Positions 15,958 to 24,855 of a stretch of DNA of 64,000 nucleotides are shown here, piece by piece (position 1 is the stretch's first letter; the number at the start of each line of letters is the position of its first letter). Source of the stretch: Prevotella sp. (lineage in GTDB: Bacteria; Bacteroidota; Bacteroidia; Bacteroidales; Bacteroidaceae); NCBI GenBank assembly GCA_017412705.1, contig JAFPWS010000038.1:62001-126000 (forward strand). Direction: 5' to 3'. The notes under the pieces were generated by a model. That model saw only the letters and a list, made by a program, of their open reading frames with translations. It searched no databases and was not told the DNA's origin. The position numbers and the translations under genes are program-made.

Positions 15958-17439
15958 ATGAGTATATTAACATTATTCGTAGTAATTCCCGCCCTGATGT
16001 TGCTGGGCCTTTGGCTGGCCAAGTCGCTCAATCAGGTGCGTGGTGTGATGGTGGCTGGCGCCTCGTGTCTGCTGGCCCTGTCCGTATGGCTGACCATCTA
16101 TTTCGTTCAGCAGCGTGCAGCAGGTAATACCGACGTAATGCTGTTGACGGCTTCTACACCCTGGTTCAAGCCTCTTAATATTGCCTATTCTGTTGGTGTC
16201 GACGGTATCAGTGTGGTTATGCTGTTGCTGTCGAGCATCATTGTCTTCACAGGAACCTTCGCCTCATGGCAGCTGAAGCCTCTGACCAAGGAGTATTTCC
16301 TTTGGTTTACGCTGCTGTCTACAGGTGTCTATGGTTTCTTCATCTGCACCGACATGTTCACCATGTTCATGTTCTACGAGGTTGCGCTCATTCCCATGTA
16401 CCTTTTGATTGGTGTCTGGGGCTCCGGCAACAAGGAGTATGCAGCCATGAAGCTGACGCTGATGCTGATGGGAGGCTCGGCCCTGTTGATTCTGGGTATC
16501 CTGGGCATCTACTATTTTAGCGGTGCAACCACGATGAATGTCAACGAGATAGCCGCTATGCACAATATCCCCGTGGAGACGCAGAAGGTGTTCTTCCCCT
16601 TCATCTTCATCGGTTTTGGTGTGCTGGGCGCCTTGTTCCCCTTCCACACATGGTCACCTGACGGTCACGCCTCGGCACCTACCGCTGTGTCGATGCTCCA
16701 CGCTGGTGTGCTGATGAAGTTGGGAGGCTACGGCTGTTTCCGCGTGGCTATGTACCTGTTGCCCGATGCAGCATACGAGCTGGCCTGGATATTCCTCATC
16801 CTGACTACCATCTCTGTGGTTTATGGAGCATTCTCAGCCTGTGTACAGACTGACCTGAAGTATATCAATGCTTATTCTTCGGTTTCTCACTGCGGACTGG
16901 TGCTCTTCGCCCTGCTGATGATGACCAAGACCTCCTGCACAGGTGCCATTCTGCAGATGCTTTCACATGGATTGATGACAGCTCTCTTCTTTGCCCTTAT
17001 CGGTATGATCTATGGCCGTACACACACCCGTGATATCCGCTATCTGGATGGGCTGATGAAGATTATGCCGTTCCTTGCTGTGGGTTATGTGATTGCTGGT
17101 CTGGCCAACCTCGGCCTGCCGGGCTTCTCAGGCTTCATTGCCGAAATGACCATTTTTGTTGGCTCGTTCGAGAATGGTGACACCTTCCATCGTGTGGCTA
17201 CCATCATCGCTTGTACCTCTATCGTTGTGACAGCCGTTTATATTCTGCGTGTTGTCGGTAAAATCCTCTATGGCGAGGTCAAGAATCCTCACTATCTGGA
17301 GCTCACCGATGCCACTTGGGATGAGCGCGTCGCCGTCATCTGCCTCATTGCCTGTGTCGCCGGTCTCGGCCTGTTCCCACTCTGGGCCAGCAATGTCATC
17401 AGCGATGCCGTAGGACCGATTCTCGCGAACATTATTTAA
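15958..17439 (+). CDS. nuoM: NADH-quinone oxidoreductase subunit M
   Basis: 493 aa, 14 TM helices, an antiporter-like pump subunit. Motifs: MFMFYEVALIPMYLLIGVWG (key Glu), LGALFPFHTWSPDGHASAPTAVSMLHAGVLMKLGGYG (key Lys and His), YSSVSHCGLVLFAL and LSHGLMTALFFALIG. Complete in length. Confidence 0.95.
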   Translation: MSILTLFVVIPALMLLGLWLAKSLNQVRGVMVAGASCLLALSVWLTIYFVQQRAAGNTDVMLLTASTPWFKPLNIAYSVGVDGISVVMLLLSSIIVFTGTFASWQLKPLTKEYFLWFTLLSTGVYGFFICTDMFTMFMFYEVALIPMYLLIGVWGSGNKEYAAMKLTLMLMGGSALLILGILGIYYFSGATTMNVNEIAAMHNIPVETQKVFFPFIFIGFGVLGALFPFHTWSPDGHASAPTAVSMLHAGVLMKLGGYGCFRVAMYLLPDAAYELAWIFLILTTISVVYGAFSACVQTDLKYINAYSSVSHCGLVLFALLMMTKTSCTGAILQMLSHGLMTALFFALIGMIYGRTHTRDIRYLDGLMKIMPFLAVGYVIAGLANLGLPGFSGFIAEMTIFVGSFENGDTFHRVATIIACTSIVVTAVYILRVVGKILYGEVKNPHYLELTDATWDERVAVICLIACVAGLGLFPLWASNVISDAVGPILANII

Positions 17440-17457
17440 TAATAGGAGAAAGATATT

Positions 17458-18915
17458 ATGGGATATAGTCAATTTTTAAATATGGTGCCCGAGTGTTATC
17501 TCGTGCTCATCTTGTTAGTTGTTTTCTTCATAGACGTCTTCACATCTCATCGCAGCGAGAATCACCATGAGGTCTTTGGAGGACTGACTATCGGCATGAT
17601 GCTTATATTGCCTTTCCGCATCGCATTCCTGTCGGAACCCGCCGAGGCCTTTGGCGGCATGTATGTCGCCACGCAGGCTGCCAATGTTATGAAGGTTATT
17701 CTGAGCATAGGTACGGTGATTGTGCTGATTATGGCCGAGCCTTGGCTGAAGAATGAGGCTCAGAGGAACCGTGGCGAGTTCTATATGCTCGTGCTTTCCA
17801 CCTTGTTGGGTATGTTCATCATGACCTCCAGCGGCAACTTCCTGCTGTTCTTCCTTGGACTTGAGACGGCCTCCGTGCCTATGGCCTGTCTGGTGGCTTT
17901 CGATAAGTTCAAGAAGAAATCTGCCGAGGGTGCCGCTAAGTACATCCTGACTGCCACATTCTCCAGCGGTGTCATGCTCTATGGCTTGTCGTTCGTCTAT
18001 GGAAGTGCAGGTACGCTCTATTTCGACGATGTGGCTCAGCGCATAGCCTACTTTGCTGAATACAAGACACAGCTGCCCATGCTCATCATGGGTCTGGTGT
18101 TCTTCTTCAGCGGACTGGGCTTCAAGCTGTCACTCGTACCTTTCCACTTTTGGACGGCTGACACCTACGAGGGGGCTCCCACACCGGTTACTGGTTATCT
18201 GAGTGTAGTTTCTAAGGGTGCTGCAGCTTTTGCGCTGATGACCATCCTTATGAAGGCTTTTGCTCCGTTGACAGAGTACTGGGAGTACATGCTCTACATC
18301 GTCATCGTGCTTTCAATCACCGTTGCCAACCTGTTTGCTATCCGTCAGAAGGAACTTAAGCGCTTCATGGCTTTCAGTTCTATCTCACAGGCAGGCTATA
18401 TCATGTTGGCTGTTATCGGCTCTTCACAGGTCGGTATGGCTGCACTGATGTACTATGTGCTGGTTTATGTTGTGGCCAACATGGCAGTCTTCACTGTTAT
18501 CTCAACGGTAGAGCAGAATAATCATGGTACAACCATGATGTCAAGCTACGACGGACTTTATCAGACCAACCCCAAGCTGGCTTTCCTCATGACGCTGGCA
18601 CTGTTCTCTTTGGCAGGTATTCCTCCGTTTGCTGGTATGTTCTCGAAATTCTTCGTGTTCATGGCTGCTGCCCAGCAAGGTTCCTTCTGGGCCTACTTCG
18701 TGGTATTTATCGCCTTGATCAATACAGTAGTCAGCTTGTACTACTATCTGCTCATAGTCAAGGCTATGTATATCAAGCAGACCGATAGTCCTCTGCCTAT
18801 GTTTACTACCGAGGTCAGTACCCGTACTGCTCTCGTCGTATGTACCCTTGGCATTGTACTCTTTGGCATCTGCTCGTGTATCTACGACTATCTCTTTGCT
18901 GCCTCGGCCCTTTAA
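17458..18915 (+). CDS. nuoN: NADH-quinone oxidoreductase subunit N
   Basis: 485 aa, the third antiporter-like subunit. Motifs: [54 protein letters not shown] and [12 protein letters not shown]. It is the last gene of a ten-gene unit, A-B-CD-H-I-J-K-L-M-N. No nuoE, nuoF or nuoG is present on either side, matching the 11-subunit-type complex known in Bacteroidetes. A small hairpin follows. Confidence 0.95.
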   Translation: MGYSQFLNMVPECYLVLILLVVFFIDVFTSHRSENHHEVFGGLTIGMMLILPFRIAFLSEPAEAFGGMYVATQAANVMKVILSIGTVIVLIMAEPWLKNEAQRNRGEFYMLVLSTLLGMFIMTSSGNFLLFFLGLETASVPMACLVAFDKFKKKSAEGAAKYILTATFSSGVMLYGLSFVYGSAGTLYFDDVAQRIAYFAEYKTQLPMLIMGLVFFFSGLGFKLSLVPFHFWTADTYEGAPTPVTGYLSVVSKGAAAFALMTILMKAFAPLTEYWEYMLYIVIVLSITVANLFAIRQKELKRFMAFSSISQAGYIMLAVIGSSQVGMAALMYYVLVYVVANMAVFTVISTVEQNNHGTTMMSSYDGLYQTNPKLAFLMTLALFSLAGIPPFAGMFSKFFVFMAAAQQGSFWAYFVVFIALINTVVSLYYYLLIVKAMYIKQTDSPLPMFTTEVSTRTALVVCTLGIVLFGICSCIYDYLFAASAL

Positions 18916-18922
18916 AGGGTTC

Positions 18923-18940
18923 GAGGTAGCACCTCTTTTA
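18923..18940 (+). terminator. weak terminator at the end of the nuo operon
   Basis: GAGGT (18923-18927) pairs with ACCTC (18931-18935) and is followed by TTTTA. The stem is short and the next gene starts 8 bp later, so readthrough into it is likely. Confidence 0.5.
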
Positions 18941-18947
18941 TGAAAAG

Positions 18948-20081
18948 ATGAAGATTCTGTTTCTGGTCTATCATGGCTTTTCTGAGCATAGTGGCATCTC
19001 GAAGAAGATTCACTATCAGGTAAAAGGACTGAAGGAGAATGGCTACGACGTCCGTCTCTGCTATTATGATTTCTCTCCGGAAGGTCATCGTTGCCGTTTT
19101 GTCGACGGAAAAGTCATCCAGGACTACGGAACAGGAAAGCTGGCTGCACTTAGCCAACGCTTGAGTTATGGCTGCATCTATGATTATTGCATCCATGAAG
19201 GTATAGAGTTTGTTTATGCCCGCTGTTTCCAGAATGCCAATCCCTGGCTGATTCGTTTCTTCAAGAAGCTGCGAAAGGCTGGCATTCATGCTGTGACGGA
19301 GATTCCGACCTATCCTTATGATGCGGAGTTCAAAACCTTCTATTGGAAAATGCGGATGGAGCTGAAGGTCGATCAACTGTTCCGTCGTAGCTTGTATCAG
19401 CAGATGGACGCTATGGTGACTTTCTCTGATGCTCATAAAATCTTTGGTCAGCGTACCATCAATATCAGCAATGGTGTCGACTTTGATAGCATCCCCCTCC
19501 ATTCTTACACTCCCATCCCTAATCAGGGAGGGGTTGGGGGAGAGTCTCTCCATCTCATCGGTGTCGCTGAGGTACATCCATGGCATGCTTTTGATCGTGT
19601 TTTAACAGGTCTTGGAGAATATCGGGGATCACGTGATGTTTATTTTCATGTGGTAGGTGGTGTGCATCCTAATTATATGGAAAATGTTTTCAAGCCAATC
19701 ATAGAGAAATACCATTTACAGGATAAAGTGATATTTCACGGCACGATGTTTGGCCATCAGCTTGACGAGGTGTTCAACCAGTGCCAGTTTGCCATAGGTT
19801 CCTTGGGCCGTCATCGTTCAGGCATTACCGTCATTAAGACACTCAAGAATCGCGAATATGCCACCCGAGGCATACCTTTTATATATAGTGAGCAAGACTC
19901 CGACTTCGACCAACAGCCCTATGTCTTGAAGGCTCCTGCAGATGAGTCGCCTGTTGATATCCAACAGATTATAGATTTCATGGAGCATTTCTCGATGAAG
20001 CCAGAAGAAATCCGTAAGACAGTAGAGCATCTCACTTGGAAGATTCAGATGCGCCAAGTAGTTGATGCCATTGTCGGATAA
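18948..20081 (+). CDS. glycosyltransferase, GT4-like
   Basis: 377 aa, GT-B fold type. N-terminal donor/acceptor half: MKILFLVYHGFSEHSGISKKI; C-terminal half: ISNGVDFDSI, LHLIGVAEVHPWHAFDRVL, VGGVHPNY and FAIGSLGRHRSG. It looks like a retaining transferase, with the E-x7-E region near NREYATRGIPFIY. Substrate unknown. Residues about 185-200 (TPIPNQGGVGGES) are encoded by a GC-rich palindrome that seems inserted in frame. The 3' end overlaps the convergent glycosyltransferase gene by 50 bp. No promoter of its own is evident, so it may be read from the nuo operon. Confidence 0.85.
   Translation: MKILFLVYHGFSEHSGISKKIHYQVKGLKENGYDVRLCYYDFSPEGHRCRFVDGKVIQDYGTGKLAALSQRLSYGCIYDYCIHEGIEFVYARCFQNANPWLIRFFKKLRKAGIHAVTEIPTYPYDAEFKTFYWKMRMELKVDQLFRRSLYQQMDAMVTFSDAHKIFGQRTINISNGVDFDSIPLHSYTPIPNQGGVGGESLHLIGVAEVHPWHAFDRVLTGLGEYRGSRDVYFHVVGGVHPNYMENVFKPIIEKYHLQDKVIFHGTMFGHQLDEVFNQCQFAIGSLGRHRSGITVIKTLKNREYATRGIPFIYSEQDSDFDQQPYVLKAPADESPVDIQQIIDFMEHFSMKPEEIRKTVEHLTWKIQMRQVVDAIVG
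19506..19550 (+). repeat. GC-rich palindromic element inserted within a glycosyltransferase gene
   Basis: The stretch contains TCCCATCCCTAATCAGGGAG followed by a G-rich run, with CCCT-AATC-AGGG as its core hairpin. It differs in composition from the flanking coding sequence and adds about 15 residues in frame. It resembles short GC-rich intergenic palindromes I recall from Bacteroidales genomes; that recollection needs a search. Confidence 0.55.
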
Positions 20082-21204
20082 TGGTATCCAAATTAAACCG
20101 CTTGGCAATCTTTAAAGCCTCCTTTGACTTCATTGGCCAGTCCAGTTGGGTTGCTTGTTTCAATTGTCGGGCTAAACCTTTGACATCGCCATTGATGTAG
20201 TAAAGTCCAAAATCGCCCATGATCTCTTTACTGGTAGGTAAATCAGAGGATACAATGGGCAATCCGTGGGCCATGGCTTCCACCAATACCAAACCAAATC
20301 CTTCCCAACGGGAGCTAAGCACATAGATTTGTGCCTCACTATAGTAGTCCTGAATACGGTTGGTAAACGGATGGATGGTGATGCGGTCTTCCAGCTTATA
20401 GGCTTTGATAAGCTGTTGGTACATAGACTCCTCAACGCCCTCGCCGACAATGTCGAGTGTCCATTCTTTGTTTTCCTTGGCAAAAATACGGAAGCCCTCT
20501 ATCAACAGGTCGAACCCCTTGTGCAGTCGTGAGAATCGTCCTACAGCCAAGAACTTTTTCGAGGTGCCGGTTGATGCCTCTCCTGGAATCAAAGTCAGGG
20601 GATTGTAGATAACTTGTGTTGCGAAATGGTACTTACTGGCATCATCATTACACAATACTACCGTTGCATCAAGTTTCTCCAACTGCCATTCGTAATGCTT
20701 GCACAGCTCCGGGCCGATGTAGAGAGATTCTTTGCCAAACAGGGCTTCATAGGAATTGTGAATCCATCCTATCAGCTTGGTGCCGCTTAAATATTTCCTG
20801 CAACTTGCCAACCGTACGGCCAATGGGGCGTGAACACCTATAATGGCATCATAGTCTCCTTTCTTCAGCTCTTTCACCAGTGCATTTCTCTTTTCAGAAG
20901 GAAATGAACTGTGACTATACCAGTTGGAAGTCTGTCGTGTTTGTGGGATGACCCTCCGATACAGGTAGCTATATGCTTTACATAAAAAGTTCTTCCAGGA
21001 GGGAGTGTCGGGATATGAGAAAAACCGGTAGTGGATGTCTGCTTCGTGCAAGTCGTAGAATGACGTGTCTTTGGCATCCTCTCTGTCGAAGGTGACAATT
21101 GTTATGTTGCAGTTCTTTGCCAACTCCTTGGCAATCACTGCTGTCACTCTTTGCACTCCTCCATAGGAGAAGACGGAGTCCATCAGAAAACAGATTTTCT
21201 TCAT
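20032..21204 (-). CDS. glycosyltransferase, GT4 family
   Basis: 390 aa, GT-B fold. The N-terminal glycine motif is SYGGVQRVT. The C-terminal donor domain has FLAVGRFSRLHKGFDLLIEGF, LDIVGEGVEE, FTNRIQDYYSEAQIYVLSSRWEGFGLVLVEAMAHGLPIVSSD, which is the retaining GT4 E-x7-E signature. It probably adds a hexose to a surface glycan. Its C-terminus overlaps the 3' end of the previous gene on the other strand by 50 bp. The ATG lies 8 bp after a -7 box (21213-21220). Confidence 0.9.
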   Translation of the reverse strand: MKKICFLMDSVFSYGGVQRVTAVIAKELAKNCNITIVTFDREDAKDTSFYDLHEADIHYRFFSYPDTPSWKNFLCKAYSYLYRRVIPQTRQTSNWYSHSSFPSEKRNALVKELKKGDYDAIIGVHAPLAVRLASCRKYLSGTKLIGWIHNSYEALFGKESLYIGPELCKHYEWQLEKLDATVVLCNDDASKYHFATQVIYNPLTLIPGEASTGTSKKFLAVGRFSRLHKGFDLLIEGFRIFAKENKEWTLDIVGEGVEESMYQQLIKAYKLEDRITIHPFTNRIQDYYSEAQIYVLSSRWEGFGLVLVEAMAHGLPIVSSDLPTSKEIMGDFGLYYINGDVKGLARQLKQATQLDWPMKSKEALKIAKRFNLDTIIRQWHQLLGASESSK

Positions 21205-21212
21205 ATTCGATG

Positions 21213-21220
21213 CAAAGATA
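21213..21220 (-). promoter_or_regulatory. -7 box of the minus-strand GT4 gene
   Basis: TATCTTTG on the minus strand, 8 bp before the ATG at 21204, giving a near-leaderless transcript. No TTTG at -33. Confidence 0.55.
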
Positions 21221-21264
21221 CAACTTTTTTTTATTTATTATTTCTTATTTCTTATTTTTCTTCG

Positions 21265-21272
21265 TATCTTTG
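21265..21272 (+). promoter_or_regulatory. -7 box of the plus-strand GT4 gene
   Basis: TATCTTTG, 20 bp before the ATG at 21293. It is divergent from the box at 21213-21220. Confidence 0.55.
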
Positions 21273-21292
21273 CCCCACTAACCGGATGTTCT

Positions 21293-22444
21293 ATGGGTAA
21301 GGAACCGCTAAAATTGGTATATACAACCCCTGCTCTTTATATGGCGGGAGGTGTAGAGCGTGTGTTGACGCTCAAGGCCAATTATTTTGCAGAACAGTTT
21401 GGTTATGACATCACAATCATCCTGACAGAGGGCAAAGATAAACCGTTGTTTTATCCGCTGTCGGATAAGATTAAGGTCATCAATTTGGATATCAATTTCG
21501 AAGAACTATGGACATGTTCGTTTGTTCGGAAGATTATTGTGTATCTTAAAAAACAGCGTCGCTTCAGGAAGGCATTGACTAATGAGTTGATGAGCATCCG
21601 GCCTGATATTACTGTTAGTTTGCTTCGTCGTGAAATCAATTTTATAACCGGTATCAAGGATGGTAGCCGCAAGATTGGCGAGATGCATATAAATCGGGCT
21701 AACTATCGGAATTTCAACACAGAACAAACAAATTTTTTAAAAAGATTATTTGCCAAGTTTTGGTCAAATAGCCTTCTTTCTCATCTGCAGAAGTTGGATA
21801 AGCTCATTGTCTTAACAGAAATAGATCGAGAAACATGGACGGAGCTGAATAATGTGGTTGCTATACCAGATCCGTTATCTTTTACACCATCGTCTATTAG
21901 TCCTTTAGTGGAAAAACGTGTGGTGGCTATTGCTCGTTACTCCCATGAAAAGGGAATTGATTTGCTGCTTCAAGCATGGTCACAAGTTGAGAAATCAAAT
22001 GGAGAATGGCGTTTGGATGTCTTTGGTGATGGGGACCGAACGACTTATGAGCAGCAGATAGCCCAATTGTGCATTGATCGCAGCCGCTGTGTGCTTCATG
22101 GTCGTACTAACAATGTCGAACAAGAATATTGTAATAGCAGCCTTTTTGTGTTGAGTTCTCGCTTTGAAGGCTTTGGTATGGTTCTTACGGAGGCAATGGC
22201 ATGTGGTTTACCTGTTGTCTCTTTTGATTGCCCTTGGGGACCTCGTTCCATTATTACAGATGGTGAAGATGGGCTTTTGGCTGAAAATGGCAATGTTGCA
22301 GCTTTAGCAAGCAAACTCTCTATGTTAATGGGTGACGCAACTCTACGAAAGACAATGGCTCAGACTGCTGTCAGAAATGTGCAGCGTTTCAGTATGGTTA
22401 AGGTTGCTGAACGGTGGAAGTCCTTATTTGATGAATTGATATAA
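21293..22444 (+). CDS. glycosyltransferase, GT4 family
   Basis: 383 aa, GT-B fold. Start MGKEPLKLVYTTPALYMAGGVERV with the N-terminal GGVER loop. The C-terminal half has VVAIARYSHEKGIDLLLQAW, LDVFGDGDR and LFVLSSRFEGFGMVLTEAMACGLPVVSFDCPWGP, a pattern seen in GalNAc/GlcNAc transferases of the GT4 family. Transcribed divergently from the neighbouring GT4. No partner genes are tightly linked; degenerate gene fragments follow. Confidence 0.9.
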   Translation: MGKEPLKLVYTTPALYMAGGVERVLTLKANYFAEQFGYDITIILTEGKDKPLFYPLSDKIKVINLDINFEELWTCSFVRKIIVYLKKQRRFRKALTNELMSIRPDITVSLLRREINFITGIKDGSRKIGEMHINRANYRNFNTEQTNFLKRLFAKFWSNSLLSHLQKLDKLIVLTEIDRETWTELNNVVAIPDPLSFTPSSISPLVEKRVVAIARYSHEKGIDLLLQAWSQVEKSNGEWRLDVFGDGDRTTYEQQIAQLCIDRSRCVLHGRTNNVEQEYCNSSLFVLSSRFEGFGMVLTEAMACGLPVVSFDCPWGPRSIITDGEDGLLAENGNVAALASKLSMLMGDATLRKTMAQTAVRNVQRFSMVKVAERWKSLFDELI

Positions 22445-22499
22445 AGCGAGCAGGACAGCGACTTTGAATGATGGTATATCACATCAATATGATGAAAGA

Positions 22500-22724
22500 C
22501 TACCACTCTTCTATTAAGCATTGATGCTTCTTTGACTTTTTGTCGTAGTTGATGCCAACATTTTTACGAGGGATGAAAACCACATCCGCAAATCCTTTTC
22601 CCGTAGGCAGTTCCCGATGGATGACATAGGCCTTTAACCCGTCAAAATTCATGTTGATATAGTTGGCAACGGCATCATAGGCACCAGTACTTGCCTAGTA
22701 GCTACTGGCATTCCGATTTTTCTG
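22500..22724 (-). pseudogene. remnant of an AAA-ATPase-like/PD-(D/E)XK protein
   Basis: On the minus strand three collinear pieces of the protein encoded at 35249-36832 can be read in one frame. First is STGAYDAVANYINMNFDGLK, with a TAG where that gene has a Trp codon (just after SSY). Then VIHRELPTGKGFADVVFIPRKNV, then GINYDKKSKKHQCLIEEW and a stop at 22500-22502. The parts between are missing, as is the whole ATPase half. An apparently intact promoter (22725-22757) now abuts this C-terminal debris. It is clearly non-functional. Confidence 0.85.
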
Positions 22725-22757
22725 CAAAGGTACATAAAAAAAGGGAATCATGGCAAA
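22725..22757 (-). promoter_or_regulatory. promoter left upstream of a pseudogene
   Basis: Minus strand TACCTTTG (22725-22732) with TTTG (22754-22757) 21 bp upstream. It points into the ATPase/nuclease remnant, so it is probably the original promoter of that gene. Confidence 0.65.
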
Positions 22758-22783
22758 GAAAAAGCAAATAAATGCAAGGGAAC

Positions 22784-22814
22784 TTTGTCGGATGCTTTTT
22801 TTTTCGTATTTTTG
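22784..22814 (+). promoter_or_regulatory. promoter of the truncated PD-(D/E)XK gene
   Basis: TTTG at 22784-22787, a 19 bp spacer, then TATTTTTG at 22807-22814. It lies 17 bp before the ATG at 22832 and is divergent from the promoter at 22725-22757. Confidence 0.7.
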
Positions 22815-22831
22815 CACACAAATAACATGAC

Positions 22832-23833
22832 ATGATGGCTACCGAACAGTTCAAACATTACCAGAGCGTGGGTAAGATAACACGCAGCGAGGATGACATC
22901 GTCGAGGAAATGCGCCCGTGGTATGACAACTATTGTTTTGCCAAGGAAAGTCTTGACACCGACCCCAAGATGTTCAACTGCGATATGGTGCTGTACTTCC
23001 TCAACAACCTCATATTGTCTGGCCATTCTCCAGAGCAGATGATAGACCCTAATACCCGTACCGACTATGGAAAGATGAAGAAACTGATACAGCTCGACGG
23101 GACAGGCAGCTATCGCACCGGCATCATCAATGAGATAGCGGAGAAAGGCTATACCCTGGGTAATATCGACGAGTCGTTCCCCGCTGAACATCTCACCCAG
23201 CCGCAGAAGTTCAAGAGCCTGCTCTTCTACTACGGCATGCTGACCATCAGCGGACGTGTAGGGGCAGTGTTGAAACTGGGGATACCTAATAATAATGTAC
23301 GCCGCCAATACTATGACTACCTGTTGGAAGAGTATCAGAGCATACACCCCCTGCCCACCTACGACCTTGATATGCCCTATTACGAGGCGGCCGTTGAAGG
23401 CAACTGGCATGTGATGATGGATCTGCTGATGAAGATGTACAGTGAAAACACCTCTGTATGTAGTCTCATTGAGGGAGAGCGCAACCTGCGGGGCTTCATG
23501 AATGCACTGCTGAACCTGAATCCCTACTATCTTACTGCGCCAGAGGTAGAACTGAACCACGGTTATTGTGACTTCTTCCTCATGCCCGACTTGATGCGCT
23601 ATCCCATGGTGGAGCACAGCTATATTCTGGAACTGAAATACTTGAAGGCGGATGCCACAGAGAGTGATGCCGAAGAACAGTGGACTGAGGCGGTCAGTCA
23701 GATACGACATTACGGGGAAGGCTCCAAGGTGCGTCAGATGATACAACACACCCGTCTGCACTTGATAGTGGTGCAGATTCGTGGCTATCAGTTGAACAGG
23801 ATGGAGGAGATAGAACTATGGCATACGAAGTAA
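22832..23833 (+). CDS. PD-(D/E)XK nuclease-domain protein lacking its N-terminal AAA domain
   Basis: 333 aa. It matches the C-terminal part of the AAA-ATPase-like plus PDDEXK_9 family common in Bacteroidales: IVEEMRPWYDNYCFA, MFNCDMVLYFL, then the nuclease-like core LNHGYCDFFLM and HSYILELKYLKA (D and E-x-K). Full-length relatives are well over 500 aa and begin with an ATPase domain with a Walker A motif, absent here. The gene starts at MMATEQFKHYQSVGKI, normally internal. A good promoter sits directly upstream, so it may still be expressed. ATG 22835 is an alternative start. The last 16 bp overlap the next glycosyltransferase gene. Confidence 0.75.
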   Translation: MMATEQFKHYQSVGKITRSEDDIVEEMRPWYDNYCFAKESLDTDPKMFNCDMVLYFLNNLILSGHSPEQMIDPNTRTDYGKMKKLIQLDGTGSYRTGIINEIAEKGYTLGNIDESFPAEHLTQPQKFKSLLFYYGMLTISGRVGAVLKLGIPNNNVRRQYYDYLLEEYQSIHPLPTYDLDMPYYEAAVEGNWHVMMDLLMKMYSENTSVCSLIEGERNLRGFMNALLNLNPYYLTAPEVELNHGYCDFFLMPDLMRYPMVEHSYILELKYLKADATESDAEEQWTEAVSQIRHYGEGSKVRQMIQHTRLHLIVVQIRGYQLNRMEEIELWHTK

Positions 23834-24852
23834 CGATAGGAATACCTGTTTATAATGTTGAGAAGTACATTCGTTTGACGATGGACTCTGCGTTGGCTCA
23901 GACTTTCCAAAGTATAGAGTTTCTGGTGTTGGATGATTGTGGCACTGACAGCTCTATGGATATTGTCCGAGGATATCAGCAGACGCATCCTCGTGGCAAG
24001 GATATCCGTATATTACGTCAACCGCAAAATATGGGTATAGGGGCTGGGCGCAATCGTATGATGGCTGAAGCCACTGGCCGCTACTTCTATTCACTTGACG
24101 GCGATGACTCGATCTCGCCTAACGCCATAGAACTGCTATATAGCGCTGCAGTGAAACATGAGGCTGAATTAGTATATGGTAGTTTTGAGCGTATTTATGT
24201 GGAAGAGGAGAAAACGGTGCATAGCGAGCAGTTCCCCTATCCTGCTTTAGTCTTTACGCTACCAGACGAATATGCAGAATATGCTTATAGCCATGAAATA
24301 CAGGTGATGAACTGGAATTACCTTATTAGGATGGATGTGATACGGAGAAACAATCTGCGAGTGACGCCTGTAGGCCATGGCTATGGAGAGGATTTTACAT
24401 ATACGGTCGACTTGCCTACTTACGTCACACGTGTCGTTCTTCTTCCTGAAATCACCTATCAATATTACATGCGAAAGAAAGACTTTAAGGCGAAGCGCTC
24501 TCATCCTATATCGCGTGTGAATATGGACATGGCTATAGAGTCTATCGCACAGAAGAAAGCACGCAAGGATGAATTGCGTAATAAGAGTTATTATGCCAAA
24601 CGTAATTCTGTACTTTTAATGTACGACTATTCTTTTGCCTGTCGCATTCTGGCTAAAGGAAACGACATTGATATACCTTATACTAAGGCAGAAATACGCA
24701 ATATCATGTGGCATCCCATGACACTTTGTGAAATACTGCACTCGCGACAAGCACGGATAAAGAATCTTGGCTATTGGTTGATGGGGGTTCTTCCACCTGC
24801 TCTTTCTGTGTTTACGATTAGGATGACCGCAAAGTTATTTCATAGAATTTAA
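23818..24852 (+). CDS. glycosyltransferase family 2 (tandem copy 1)
   Basis: 344 aa. GT-A fold with VTIGIPVYNVEKYI, the nucleotide-binding VLDDCGTDSS and the DxD-like SLDGDDSISP. It probably transfers a hexose to a surface glycan; substrate unknown. The first 65 residues are nearly identical to the next gene, including a 66-bp stretch identical at DNA level. The rest has diverged. Its ATG lies inside the end of the truncated nuclease gene, and no promoter is seen nearer than 22784-22814, so it is probably co-transcribed. Confidence 0.88.
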   Translation: MAYEVTIGIPVYNVEKYIRLTMDSALAQTFQSIEFLVLDDCGTDSSMDIVRGYQQTHPRGKDIRILRQPQNMGIGAGRNRMMAEATGRYFYSLDGDDSISPNAIELLYSAAVKHEAELVYGSFERIYVEEEKTVHSEQFPYPALVFTLPDEYAEYAYSHEIQVMNWNYLIRMDVIRRNNLRVTPVGHGYGEDFTYTVDLPTYVTRVVLLPEITYQYYMRKKDFKAKRSHPISRVNMDMAIESIAQKKARKDELRNKSYYAKRNSVLLMYDYSFACRILAKGNDIDIPYTKAEIRNIMWHPMTLCEILHSRQARIKNLGYWLMGVLPPALSVFTIRMTAKLFHRI

Positions 24853-24855
24853 CAT

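Noticed and set aside
8703..18915. Missing nuoEFG as evidence of a damaged operon
   Set aside because: All remaining subunits are intact and the arrangement is normal for Bacteroidetes.
22445..22470. Short match to a segment (SEQDSDF) of the glycosyltransferase at 18948-20081
   Set aside because: Only about eight codons match, with stops on both sides; too short to call a gene remnant.
22748..23761. Long open frame on the minus strand
   Set aside because: It is the antisense of the truncated nuclease gene, has no family resemblance and covers that gene's promoter.
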